This document shows, in pieces, positions 11,701 to 22,739 of a DNA stretch of 64,000 nucleotides. The stretch is from Aldrovandia affinis (lineage: Eukaryota; Chordata; Actinopteri; Notacanthiformes; Halosauridae), in assembly GCA_029706075.1 (NCBI GenBank), contig JAINUG010000306.1:598501-662500 (forward strand), in the 5' to 3' direction. Under the pieces are notes generated by a model. The model was given only the letters and a program-made list of their open reading frames with translations. It did not search any database and had not been told where the DNA came from. Made by a program: the position numbers and the translations under genes. Position 1 is the stretch's first letter, and every line of letters begins with the position of its first letter.

Positions 11701-14700
11701 TTTGTTGGTCATTAACCAACACTACTCTCCAGGTACATTACATTAGACTTCTTCATTCCAAACTTGTTTGTTCACTTTCACAATCAGACAAATGCGTGCA
11801 GTATCTCTTTCCCTTGGATTATATATTGTAGCTTAGGGCTATTGAATTCCAGCCCTCAAGAGCCACAGTGTGTGCAGATATTTCCTTCAACCATGCCACT
11901 TGATTTCACTAATTAGCTCACCTCAAGGATGTAAACTATTTAGTGTCAGTAAGTCAGGCGGTGTGGTGCGTGGTTGGAGCAAATATCTGCAGACACTGTG
12001 GCCCTTGAGGGCTGGAATTGAATAGCCCTGGTGCAGCTGATGATGACTGTATCAGATCAATTCCATTGTATTCTATTCCATTTTGTATACTTAGTAAATG
12101 GTACCCTAGTGTTGCACACATTTTTGATTATTCATTTTGATTATCTGAGTACAAAAATTATGATTCCTGGTAAGCTAAATTCTTATGTCCCTAAAGTACC
12201 TAGATATTTTATTTGCGTTCACATGATTCGGTTGGTTACGTATCTTGTTAATGCAAATCAAATATTTAGGAAGGCGTGACCCTTGACCTCCTGAAGAATC
12301 TTCAGTGAGTTGAGTGGGCAGAGAGCAGGCGGGGGAGGGGGAGAGGGAGGGAGAGAGAGAGAGAGAGAGAGAAGTGGGTTATGAGCAGTAGTGCGGTTAC
12401 TTGGCGGAACAAACAGTATGTTCTGGAACGCGCAAGTGGTTTTTGCGCTCTGCCAAAGGAGGGGGAAAAAAGCTTACTTTTCATAATAAAAATTTAAATA
12501 ATGTATGCTTCAATTCCACTCACACCTTACAGTGTGCAAGCGTCAGACATACTGCTAGCTTTTTATAGTAAGCTCACACTGTATCTATGAAGCAGATGAT
12601 TATCTCTACCGGGTTGAACATACAGAGCAAGACACGCCGTGTGTGAATCAGACGCCACCAATCTTGGGCTGCCTTCGATAATGCAATACAGGATATTTAC
12701 TTTCAGAAAGGAGAGGGAATGCCAGAAATAGTTTTTCCTAAACATCTCTGCTCAAGCATTATCTGCAGCCCAAAACATATACATTTTTAAACGATTAACA
12801 CAACATCAGTGTTAAACTTGGCAATGGGCTTAAAATTGTAAAAATGAAAGCCTGTGGCCTTTTTCAAATACAAAGATCATGAAGAGGCCAATATCAGTGT
12901 CATAGGTATGGACACACCCCTATCAGACTCCATTGAAATTGACATATTAACACGGAACATGTTACTGTGGCGATTAATACGTATTACAAGGTTTATAAAG
13001 TGCCATAACAGCATGCAGGGTACAAACAATAACAAGCTGAGGACATGGCGCACCTCCCAGACTAGGGTTTGTAGTGGAAGTGTTAGGCTTGTGAGGTTAA
13101 ACCAAGGTTTGGCAATGTATGGGTTAAAGCCTCAAATGGTGTGTGAGTGTGTGTGTGTTTGTGTGTGTGTGTGAGTGTGAGTGTGTGCACGCGTGAAACG
13201 ATGAGCGAGGGCCTCGATTGTTGTGGTTGCACGTTTCCTCTCAGATCAGCATCCTGTGTATGCCACGCAGGCCCTACGGTAAACACAGCGCTGTCGTTGA
13301 AAAGTGTCAAGCCACCGAAAGCCAGAGGAGTTAACAATGCCTTCTAAAATCACTCTGGCAGTGTTGTGACTTTGGTGGAGCTGAACGGTAACGTGAAGAC
13401 ACACACTTTTGTGCCTTTTTTTTTTTCAAAAGAAAAACTGAAAAACTGTGTTGTAAAAATGAAATAATGCAGCCTCCAAATTCAAAGATCATTAAGAGGC
13501 CGATATCAGTGTCGTAGGTATGGACACAACTCTGTGAAGTTTTAAGAAAAAGAGTTATCGAAACTAGAACTGTGTCTTGACCCATTGATGCTGATGAGAA
13601 AAATAAAAACGTGTTGGCAGGTTTGCCTGTTCTGACTGAATCAGACACTAGCGTTTGTATAACATTGCTATGCTACAGTGTGTCAGATCAGGGACCCATA
13701 ATTCATAGCAATTGTACCACACACTGCCTGTCAAAGGGATGGCAGTGTGTGGCATTATTGTGACTTTCCAGCCTATGGTATACTGAACGTTTTTGAGGCA
13801 TATGCTAACAGGATAATGCCACTTTTCACTACACTGGCAGAGTGAAGGTATGGTTCAAGGAGAAAGGGATTATGGTTTATGGGTTGGCCATCAGTCACCA
13901 CACTGATATCACATTCAGGACCTTTTGGATGAAATTGCAATCAAGGTATTTGAGCGTAACTGTGGCAACCTGCTGAGAGTGCCCAAAACAGGAAACACTG
14001 CTTGAAATTAAATATTGCATGGACACCTCCAGGCCTGACAACGTGCTGAGGTTTCAGGCTGTCATTGAGGAGGGGTAGTTCAATAAAAGTCAAAGACCCT
14101 TAATGATTTGTTTTATTTATGCCATCATGCCAGGGCCGGGTCAAGTAATTACTTAAAACACTTTAACCCTTTTGACACCAGTAATATTCTTGCAGATTAC
14201 TGACAATTTCTTCTTTCATATGGCTTAATGTTTTGGCTAGTTACATATTTGGTTGAAAATATGCAGGGATCTGCTGGAATGTTTTCAAATTTCACCATCA
14301 TCTAAAGATGCTTACAGTATTTCAAATATGTATTTGACCTAGGTCTGCATCATGCACATTGCCAAGATTGGATGAGCTTGTATAATCTTTCTCTGTATAT
14401 TTTAATGTTGTATTGTTGTATCATTTTTTAAATCTTTAATCTTGCATGTATGTGCTACTGCTGTCTTAGCCAAGTCTCTCTTGAAAAATAGATTTTATCT
14501 CAAAGGGATTTCCTGGTTAAAGGAAGGACAAATAAACGACTAAACCATGGATACTCAACAGCAGATTTGTGGGGCTTCCATCCAGAAAGTTTGCAAGGGT
14601 GCTCGCGTGTTCGCCAAGAGTCCTCTCCTCACAGAAATCTGATTGTTTTGGGTTCAAGCGGGTTTTGGACATAGCTGTTGTTCCGCCCTCTTCTTGTTTG

Positions 14701-17700
14701 GAGCACGAAGAAGGCCTTGGCCCCAAATCAAAACCCAGATCAACAGAAACACCCTTTGTATGGCTGGTTTTGTGGGTGCAAGGCGAACACAAACAGACAA
14801 AACAAACCGCATCCTTTCTGTAGCTATTTATCTGATTGGTTTCTGTAGAACCCCCATTTTCAGGCCTTTGTGCTGTACAGTTGAGTACTGTACCCTCCAG
14901 GGCTGTGGGTTCCAGTTTGCTGCCAGTATAGAGAAAAGTTAGCCTTATTTTCATAATAAAAATAAAAAAACAGGTCTAAAAAACTTTGTAGTCCTGTGCT
15001 CTAAGCCTTTTTCTGATGTGGCTGTTTTTTTAAATTAGCCTTTGATTATAATGATCTAATATTAATCATACTATATTAGTCAAAATCCAAAATGTTAATA
15101 CATTCCATATCAAAAAGTCAACAAAAACCCAACGGGTCAATTCCATTGACCATGGCAGGAATTCGGAACATGAGGACACACATTCAGAGGCAATGGGCCT
15201 TTAAAAAAAGCAAAAAACTGATGTAAAAATGAAGGATGTGGCTTTCTCTAAATTCAAAGATCATGAAGAGGCCAATATCAGTGTCGTAGGTATGGACACA
15301 ACTCTGTGAAGTCTTAAGAAAAAGGGTTGTCGAAACTAGGACTGTGTCTTTACCCATTGATGCTGATGAGAAAAATAAAAACGTGTTGGCAGGTTTGCCT
15401 GTTCTGACTGAATCAGACACTAGCGTTTGTATAACATTGCTATGCTACAGTGTGTCAGATCAGGGACCCATAATTCATAGCAATTGTGCCACACACTGCC
15501 AGTCAAAATGATGGCAGTATGTGGCATTATTGTGACTTTCCTATATAAATGCCAGCCTATGGTATATTGAACGTTTTTGAGGCATATGCTAACAGGATAA
15601 TGCCACTTGTCACTACACTGGCAGAGTGAAGGTATGGTTCATGGAGAAAGGGATTATGGTTTATGGGTTGGCCATCAGTCACCACACTGATATCACATTA
15701 AGGACCTTTTGAATGAAATTGCAATCAAGGTATTTGAGCATAACTGTGGTAGCATGCTGAGAGTGCCCAAAACAGGAAACACTGCAGAGTGGGGGGGCTT
15801 GAGCCAAAAAGTGCCCTTTTTTGGGCTGGTCTTTATTTGTTATTGAAATTCTATCAAATATAAAGAGGGAAATGTATAGTAGTATCCCTGAAAAAGTACA
15901 CCTTATCAATTTAAAAAGTACTCCGCTCTCAATACCCCCCACCGATTGCTAGCCCCCCCCCCTAATTATCCCCCGACAACCCCCAGCTATATGCATAGAT
16001 GTAACAAATATATGAGTGTGTTTAAGTCGTGTGTGTGTGTGCGTTTTTGAATATAATATACTGTGGTTTCTTTTCCTCTCAGTGTGATGCTCAAAAACAT
16101 GTTACTAAAATCAAACTGTAGTTCAATAGTTGTACCATATGTCTCATTTATAAAATATATGCAGTGTAACAAAATGATACAGAACAGAACATAAAACCGA
16201 AGGAAGTTTTGAAACCCCAAATTCAGGGGTGTTATGTCAGAGTTGGACTACTGATCTAGAATCTTATCATTACTCATTACAACATCGGGGTGGGAATAGT
16301 GCGTGTCGGTGGGGTGAGTGCCCTTTTTTTTGCTTGAGCCCCTGCCCCCCAAAATGTCTGTGCACGGCCCTGTCTCCAAGTGTGCAATTTAAAATTTCAG
16401 TTGTCTCATGGACTAAAGTCAATGTATGAAGCCCTGCTTAGGTCATTGAAATTAGCCCAACAATGTTTGAAGCATATAAGGCAAGCTCATACATCATTTC
16501 ATTACAGACCTTTAGCATATATATATATACTGTATATACATTTAACATATACTCCATTTATATGGATGGATGCAAGGGTACAATGGCAGCACCCCACCTG
16601 GGAATTTAACCTTTCCAACCTTCCCTGGCCACCGGTTTTGAGGTGGCCAGAACTGTGAAACCTGGGAATTTAACCTTCAACCTTTGTGTTACAAGCCCAG
16701 TTCCCTAACCACACTGTCGCCCCCTTCTTAATGGCCTTCAGGTGAGCTGTATATGTACATGTAGTGCATGACCTGCCACACACACACGTGTGTGTGCTGT
16801 CCTTCTCTCCGCGCTCCCTCAGAATTGCAGTAGCAGTCAGTACACATGGGCCTTGTCACGTTTGCTTTGTTCGTTCTTTGATGTTATTTTGATGTCACAG
16901 ATGGTCAGCACTGTAGACACCCTAATGTCTGCACCACTGATAAATATAAGTATGTATGTAAAATAACTCAATTGAATGTGCACATATACTTAGGGCAGTC
17001 TTTGACAGAGCCACGCAAATGTGTAAATATAGATAAAATATGCATATTACAAGTGTGGAAAGACAGGGGGAAGAAATGCAATAAGCAATGTACTTAGCAG
17101 TCTGTTAGAATAATAACCAACCGCATGAAAAAGTGAAAGCATAAGTGCTTTCTTTCAGAACGGAATATTTTCTTACTGCCTTACCTTTCTTACACTGCAG
17201 TGTTTAGTATGCTGTTTACCATCAGCCCCTGCTATGTCTTGGGTACATGAACAGCTTCATTCATTTACAGAAATAATTGCATAACTACAATTTTACACAG
17301 AACAAAAAAGTATTCCAACAAGGTGTCTCCAGAAGAATACCCTGTGCTTTGGTCAGTACATAAGTCAATATCTATAGATCAGGGCTATTCAATTCCAGGC
17401 CACAGTGTCTGCAGGTATTTGCTCCAACCATGCACTATACCACCTGATTTCACTTATTAGCTCATCTCTTGGACCAAGGAGGTAAAGTAATTCGTGAAAT
17501 CAGGTGGTGTAGTGCGTGGTTGGAGCAAATACATGCAGACACTGCAGCTCACAATTGAATAGCCCTGATCTATAGGAACTGTCTTGGTCCTATTCATATT
17601 CAAATATGCTATATTTGCATGACCACACGCATAGTATTGCCAAAGCAGTAACATAAGTTTAAATCAACAATAACAACGTCAACTGTATGAGATACTTACA

Positions 17701-17744
17701 CTTATACTTACACATTTTGAGTTACAATTTAAGTAATTCATTTA

Positions 17745-17782
<38 letters not shown>

Positions 17783-18216
17783 GCAGTCCCACTGGAACCT
17801 CTGTGTTGTCCGTTCTGCGGTAAAAACCAGGTGAGCCGCAGTGGCCACCTGCCCACCCACACCCGGAGGTGGAGCCACCTATGCCCTGACTGTGGCCGAT
17901 CCTTCACCAGCAACACGGCTGTGCGCAGACACCGGCGCCTGCACACAGGTGAGCCCTCCTCGGCCGTCCAAACCAGGGGGCAGCCTCCCACCCTTCCCTT
18001 TAACCAGGCCCCTGAATGAGGCACAGGGGGTGGAGTGGGGTGGGGGTCGGGTGACCAGTTAATTGGGTTAATTGGGTTTTATGAGGTCCCTGAATGAGGC
18101 ACAGGAGAGTGGAGTGGGGGGTCGGGTGACCAGTTGTCCCACATCCCGCAACAGCGGATACAACACCCCCAGGGTAAACAATAGGGGATGCTGATGATAT
18201 TACTGATGATATTGCG

Positions 18217-18267
<51 letters not shown>

Positions 18268-18695
18268 CAGGTAACTGCTAAAATAAAAGCAACACTTTAA
18301 ATGTGTGCAGTACCACGACTGTCTGTCGGAGGATGGCATGGCCAGTACCGGAAGATATAGGCCTGGTCCTCCCATTTCGAACGAGCCCCCAGAGCCTGGG
18401 CCATTCTCTCTCTCTCCCTGGCCCAGGTGAGCTGTCCCTAGGCTGTGAGTACTGCGATCGCTGCTTCAGGGATGAGAGCTCCCTACAATCCCACCGCCGG
18501 ATCCACAGCGGCGAGAAGCCCTACCAGTGCCAGCGCTGCCCCAAGAGATTCAGCCTCAAGCACCAGCTGAACACCCATTACAGGGTGCACACCGGTACTG
18601 CCCACACCCAGGTGGTGGTGTGTGTGCTGTGTGTGTTTGTGTGTGGTTTCACTGTTTCTGTGCACAAGTGTGTCAGTGTGGTTTCACTGTGCGCG

Positions 18696-18737
<42 letters not shown>

Positions 18738-20613
18738 TGTGTGTGTGCATAGGCCAGTGTGGTGCCACTGTATGTGTGCACACCAGTCTCTCAGTGTGTC
18801 TGTGTGTGCCAGTGTGGCCTCACTGTGCCACTGTGTAAGTGTGCGTATGTATGCTAGTTTGGATTCACTAGTTTGGATTCTGTGTGAATTCACTGTGGGC
18901 CATATTTACTAAGGAAATAGTCGCAGCGCAACAGTCGCTATAATGCGGCTCTAGGTCATAGATACTGACACATTAACAACCAATTTATTACGTCTGGCTC
19001 TAATTACACAGTCAAAGAAATGAAACGCCCTCATTTGCAATTTTACAGTAGGAGACATCCAGAAAAAAGGGTTTGAAACAATATGGCACACTTACACAAC
19101 CAGATCACAAAACGCCAAGAAAGGGATACGGAGCAGCAAGGGAACCACAAGAAACTTAAATTTACAGATCAGGAAATGGATCTGGTCAACAAGGTACAAT
19201 CTCAAAAAAGTGACATCACACAAAAGATTATTCATGAAGCATAACAAAATGAACAGAAGATGATGTAAAGAAAACAAACAGTAGATGAAGTAAAGAAAAT
19301 ATGGCAAGATGCTAGGCGGCATCCAAAACAAAACTTTCCTACAACATAATTAATGCGGGAAAAAGATACATGCGGTGGTCCAACCGAGAAAACAATATTA
19401 ACATCGAATAACAGGTGGAATAATCCCTGCAAAATCAGCAAGACATGGGTTTGAAATTAATAGACATGGCTGAACTTGATGGGAGAAGGCCACAGATTCA
19501 TTCTGTGCCCTCCTGACCACATACGCACAATAACACAATTGTTCAGAACTGTGTTTTTATACTGACTGCTAGCTGATGACAGATCCTGCATCCTTTTATA
19601 TAATTTTCATACTATCTGAAAATAAATTAAAAGTTATGTATGCCACAATATGTATGCTATATAGGATATACAGTATATTAAGGCCTTAACTTACAGTCAG
19701 GCTTCTCCATAGTCCCAGTTACTTAGCTGTCTGTAGATAGTTATTTCTGAAAATAAAGCTGTCATGACATGAACCGGGGTACTTTGCAACATTTGTGATT
19801 ATTTGTTTTACATCACCGGGACAGCACCGAGCACCTAGGAGAGTGTAATATGAAACACGGATTGTGAAATGCCTAGGCTATATCAGCAATCAGCAAAATA
19901 CTGCCTGCTTTCAGGTGTTCTTAATATTCTCCCGCAAAGATGAGTCACAAGGCAAGCTTTATTACATCAGACGGGATATTTAATCAGCCTAATTTACAAA
20001 TCTCCACACCGTTTTAGCGTGTTCACCCCAGGTATACATATGCATGAACAGATTTAACTATTTATGTAAAGGAAAGTCACAAAGTGACATAACTCCTGCA
20101 AATTGCATCACATTGCGACCATTTAGTAAATCCAGCGTAGATATTGTCAGAGCAGTCACAGTCACAATCCTTTAGTAAATCTGGCCCTGTGTGGTTTCAC
20201 TGTGCCAGGGTATATCTGATGTCTCACTATGTCTGCATGGTTCAACTGTGCCCATCTCTGTTTTCACTGTACCCGCGTGCGTCTGTGTGCTGTCATCATG
20301 TACTGCGGTAATATTTTAGCGATTGACAATCTTTGCCCTCTGACGTCGCACAAATGTCTCAAGATGGCCTCCCTCTCTGGCAGGTGAGAAGCCGTTCGAG
20401 TGCCGCCTGTGTGGCCAGCGTTCCCGTGACTACTCAGCCATGATAAAGCACCTGCGCACACATGGTGGCGCCGCGCCCTACCAGTGCACCATCTGCCTGG
20501 AGTACTGCAACAGCCTGGCCGCCATGCAGAAGCACCTCAAGGCCCACCCCGTCCAGGACTTCCCTCCCAACTGGAGCATCAGCAGCACCTACCTGTACAC
20601 CTCCCACAGCTGA
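7879..20613 (+). CDS. zbtb32: zbtb32: BTB/POZ and C2H2 zinc-finger transcription factor (five coding exons)
   Basis: Nuclear DNA-binding protein of the ZBTB family. Mammalian ZBTB32 (PLZP/ROG) is a transcriptional repressor in lymphocytes and germ cells. Coding exons 7879-8787, 11392-11492, 17787-17948, 18427-18594 and 20384-20613 join with matching phases (2, 1, 1, 1). The BTB domain occupies roughly residues 5-120. Zinc fingers fill the last four exons, five with canonical C-X2-C-X12-H-X3-H spacing plus two degenerate ones. The last three fingers and the tail ([44 protein letters not shown]) are close to human ZBTB32. Neighbours igflr1 and kmt2b agree with that name. About 522 residues are expected against about 487 in human. 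The first exon contains one apparent frameshift between 8180 and 8304, so as it stands the frame is broken. Intron positions are inferred from splice signals, not transcripts. Confidence 0.85.
8788..11391 (+). other. zbtb32 intron 1
   Basis: Donor gtaagg and acceptor ttccctttccccag. Holds short GT-rich and C-rich stretches (about 8969-9000 and 9680-9780) and no recognisable gene or intact element. Confidence 0.7.
11392..11492 (+). CDS. zbtb32: zbtb32 coding exon 2: degenerate zinc finger
   Basis: In the frame set by exon 1 (phase 2 in) it encodes a stretch containing [21 protein letters not shown]. This looks like a C2H2 finger with both cysteines, the aromatic and leucine core positions and the first histidine, but the second histidine is absent where H-X3-5-H is expected. 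It leaves in phase 1 at TCCTCCG|GTAATG. Human ZBTB32 has no counterpart finger that I know of. Confidence 0.75.
11835..12030. mobile_element. MITE with AGGGCTATT ends (copy 1)
   Basis: Foldback element. The left end agggctattgaattccagcc is the near reverse complement of the right end ggctggaattgaatagccct. Internal arms (gcagatatttccttcaacca and tggttggagcaaatatctgc) also pair. Non-coding. Related copies are at 17380-17567 and, truncated, 34735-34892. Confidence 0.75.
13390..13996. repeat. Duplicated 600-bp segment, copy 1
   Basis: Near-identical over most of its length to 15165-15785 in the same orientation, with shared blocks such as 'gtcgtaggtatggacacaac' and 'acactagcgtttgtataaca'. A short third fragment with the block 'aaagatcatgaagaggccaa' lies at about 12853-12915. 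No coding frame spans both copies. The family is unknown to me. Confidence 0.8.
13997..15164. other. Spacer between duplicated segments
   Basis: About 1.17 kb of AT-rich sequence inside zbtb32 intron 2 with no recognised gene. The open frames here have no recognisable motif and lack codon or splice support. Confidence 0.5.
15165..15785. repeat. Duplicated 600-bp segment, copy 2
   Basis: Second copy of the segment at 13390-13996, with a small extra insert (ctatataaatgc near 15541) and scattered substitutions. The homology stops at 'ggaaacactgc' in both copies. The pair could be LTRs of a small non-autonomous element, a local duplication, or two insertions of one repeat family. Confidence 0.8.
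16595..16735 (-). repeat. SINE head fragment
   Basis: Reverse-strand match to the V-SINE tRNA-like head (gttacaagcccagttccctaaccac) with a locally duplicated 'cctgggaatttaacctt' block. Truncated. Confidence 0.6.
17380..17567. mobile_element. MITE with CAGGGCTATT ends (copy 2)
   Basis: Inverted ends CAGGGCTATTCAATT and AATTGAATAGCCCTG. The internal pair tatttgctccaaccatgcac and gtgcgtggttggagcaaata also matches. CTATAG occurs just outside on both sides, possibly part of the target duplication. Confidence 0.75.
17748..17778 (+). repeat. (CT)n tract at zbtb32 exon 3 acceptor
   Basis: About 15 TC units directly before gtctgcag|TCCCAC. It therefore forms the polypyrimidine tract of the exon 3 splice site. 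Confidence 0.9.
17787..17948 (+). CDS. zbtb32: zbtb32 coding exon 3: two zinc fingers
   Basis: Phase 1 in and out. It encodes a non-canonical finger ([19 protein letters not shown], with C-X2-C-X9-H-X3-H spacing) and a canonical one ([20 protein letters not shown] then H), ending in the linker HTG with donor GTGAGC. Human ZBTB32 has only three fingers, so these are extra relative to mammals. Confidence 0.85.
17949..18426 (+). other. zbtb32 intron 3 with TTA microsatellite
   Basis: A 478-bp intron. It contains a local duplication of 'cctgaatgaggcacagg...gtcgggtgaccagtt' (about 18009-18060 and 18083-18135) and a (TTA)n run at 18217-18266. Confidence 0.75.
18427..18594 (+). CDS. zbtb32: zbtb32 coding exon 4: two zinc fingers
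   Basis: Starts after ctccctggcccag and ends CACACCG|GTACTG, phase 1 on both sides. It encodes two canonical C2H2 fingers ([20 protein letters not shown] then H, and [20 protein letters not shown] then H) joined by a classic SGEKPYQ linker. The second corresponds to finger 1 of human ZBTB32. Confidence 0.9.
18595..20383 (+). other. zbtb32 intron 4
   Basis: Holds TG-rich low-complexity sequence (about 18611-18900, with a pure run around 18700-18747) and a 1.29-kb Harbinger-like element at 18897-20187. Confidence 0.75.
18897..20187 (+). mobile_element. PIF/Harbinger-like element with decayed Myb-like ORF
   Basis: Ends are imperfect inverted repeats: GGGCCATATTTACTAAGG on the left and cctttagtaaatctggccc on the right. 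The 3-bp sequence TGT flanks both ends (18894-18896 and 20188-20190), the target duplication length of Harbinger transposons. From about 19083 a + strand reading begins [20 protein letters not shown] and continues [16 protein letters not shown], resembling the Myb/SANT-like second protein of Harbinger elements, then breaks at stops. No transposase (DDE) frame was seen, so the copy is probably non-autonomous. Confidence 0.7.
20384..20613 (+). CDS. zbtb32: zbtb32 terminal coding exon: last two zinc fingers and tail
   Basis: Starts after tctctggcag in phase 1 and ends at TGA 20611-20613. It encodes two canonically spaced fingers ([20 protein letters not shown] then H, and [20 protein letters not shown] then H), then a short tail ending [16 protein letters not shown]. 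The finger spacing, the RSRDYSAM core and the tail match the end of mammalian ZBTB32, the strongest evidence for the gene name. Confidence 0.92.
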
Positions 20614-21892
20614 GTCCCCCCCACCCCCACCAGCTCGGAAGGGGACTACAGAAACTCGTGCCACATCAACCTTCGTGTTAACCGGCCCACCTGGGGATTG
20701 GCTTGGCCAGCCCCCTTTGGTCGCTGAGTGACCCGCAAAGCAAAGATGCAGACGAGTGTCACGTGGTCATTTGTTTAGGGGCTTATGAGTCGTCTGTGGC
20801 CGCAGTAAAGAAACCAGATGTGATTTGACGATGACAGCTGCAAGTAGGCCAAGCTCTGACATGCAGATGGAGCAGAACAAGGGATACACAGAGATTAGAG
20901 AGACACACACAAAGATGTTTCAAACACTGGGTAACTCACACTAACTACCTGTATGCCTTCTCCCATTAAAGGACAGTCACATAACCATGGGCTCAACATA
21001 ACCATCAGTGTAGCAGTAGCATGCCAGACTGGAAGTAATACCATATTATGAGCACTAGGGGGAGACAAAGCCACACAGCTTCTTCTCCGATTTGAATGTA
21101 AAATATAACAGCATTATCGAACCACATTACAGACATGTTATTTCCGTGTCTTAACTGGGAATGTTGATTTTGTGGATGTATAAAGGTATTCTTAATCTTT
21201 TTTAACCTTTTTTAACGAAGCCTTAGAAATATCTGCTTTGATGTCAGGAGCAAAAAAAAGAACTTTTCAGAGTAAACAATATATGATTTAATATCTCACA
21301 ATTAAGTTGAAATGATTGATGAAATCTAAATTTAAGAAGTCATTGCAAAAGGCTTCTCTCAGATATAATTCTTTTATTTTTGTTTCACATCATCACAATT
21401 TTGCATCATGATACACTTAATGCTACTAATACCAACACCGCTTGGACTACAGCTGTACGAAAGGCAGATGAACTCGTCACACCATTCAGTACATTGATGC
21501 AAACAAACCCCATGATTTGACTTGGCAAATCTTGCGTTGGCTGCGGCCCTATGTTTTAATAGAGCATGCGTTGTAAGGCCGCCAGTGTATTGCTGAAGTT
21601 GCTGTTCAATTTTAAGAACGACTCAGCAGGGGAGGTGGCAAATGGGTCATTCCAAGCCCCATAGCCTGTGCTACATTGTGTGTGTTATGGGGCCTGATCA
21701 CAGGTGGTACACTGCCAGTGTAACCTTGATTATGGTACTTGCTTTTGGTAAAGATTTTGCCTATGATAAAATATTCCAGTGGTAAAATAGCATTCACCCT
21801 GGGATACAGGTCTTCACAATGCCAACGTGTAATATGAGTGCCTTTGAGGCAAATAAGTGCCTTAAAATCACAGGTAAATAATATATTATATG

Positions 21893-22027
21893 CCATTTAG
21901 CAGACGCTTTTATCCAAAGCGACCTACAGTGAATGTATACATTTTTCAGTATATGTGATCCCAGTGGGAATTGAACCCACAACCTAAGTGTTACCAACGC
22001 TGTGCTCTACCAACTGAGCCACACAGA
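21893..22027 (-). repeat. tRNA-derived SINE (second type)
   Basis: Reads on the - strand as a tRNA-like head (tggctcagttggtagagcac, then gtgggttcaattcccactgg) followed by the tail 'gtcgctttggataaaagcgtctgctaaatg'. Same family as 43858-44013 (+) and 51617-51768 (-). Confidence 0.8.
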
Positions 22028-22059
22028 ACCACAATGAATAAAGACACAATGAATTAGAC

Positions 22060-22264
22060 CAGGGGCCTCCAATCTTATCCAAGAAGGGCTGGTCTGGGTG
22101 CAGGCTTTTGTTCTAGCCCATAACAAAAACATGTGATTCAACTAATCAAGGTCTTGATTGAGGACCACGATTCATTGATTAGTTGAATCAGGTGTTGTAG
22201 TGCTGGGCTAAAATAAAAGCCTGCACCCACATTGGGTCTTCTTGGATAAGACTGTAGACTCCTG
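22060..22264. mobile_element. hAT-type MITE
   Basis: Foldback relative of the elements at 6445 and 24482. Ends CAGGGGCCTCCAATCTTATC and gataagactgtagactcctg, with a central palindrome around 'ctaatcaaggtcttgattgagg'. The target duplication is not clear. Confidence 0.7.
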
Positions 22265-22739
22265 ACCTTAGACACATGCCATTTAACTCACTGAAATAAC
22301 TTTGATAGCCCCTTTAATTTGCTAATAGTCTTGTTAACTGCCCTTACTGTGAATGACATTGGATGGTTCTGTTTATAGTTATATTAGCTCATTGCAGTGT
22401 TTGCAGATTTTCTGTGACCTCACCAGCATCTGCAGCAAAGATGGCTGAAAACCTACTGGCTTACACACTGCCTTACATTCTTGTTGTATTTACTATGGGT
22501 ATGCTTTGTTTTAAATCAGGCGTAAAAGATTTGTAGCAAAAAGATATGTAACTAAATGAAAGCTGCTTTCCGTGTCCACTATACATTTCACATGTACAGC
22601 ATCACTGGAGTGGATTTCCTTTAGATAGCACCATCCTATGGTTTTAGTAGTGACAGAAACACAGTAGCATCTTGTTTTCATCACAAGAATTACAGCATGA
22701 TCAAATCCTTAACTTTAATTTAAGTCATTTTTTAGTTGC

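Larger units (their letters stand above)
11493..17786 (+). other. zbtb32 intron 2
   Basis: A 6.3-kb intron, donor gtaatg and acceptor ending ctgtctgcag behind a CT microsatellite. It carries two copies of an AGGGCTATT-type MITE, a roughly 600-bp duplicated segment, a GA run near 12343-12372 and a SINE scrap, listed separately. I found no extra exon. Confidence 0.7.
20614..22739. other. zbtb32 3' flank with SINE and MITE
   Basis: Should contain the zbtb32 3' UTR. I see no polyadenylation signal that I would commit to. A reverse-strand SINE (21893-22027) and a hAT-type MITE (22060-22264) lie here. No other gene was recognised. Confidence 0.5.

Noticed and set aside
14517..14954. 145-codon reverse frame as a possible gene
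   Set aside because: No recognisable domain, no splice context, inside a zbtb32 intron.
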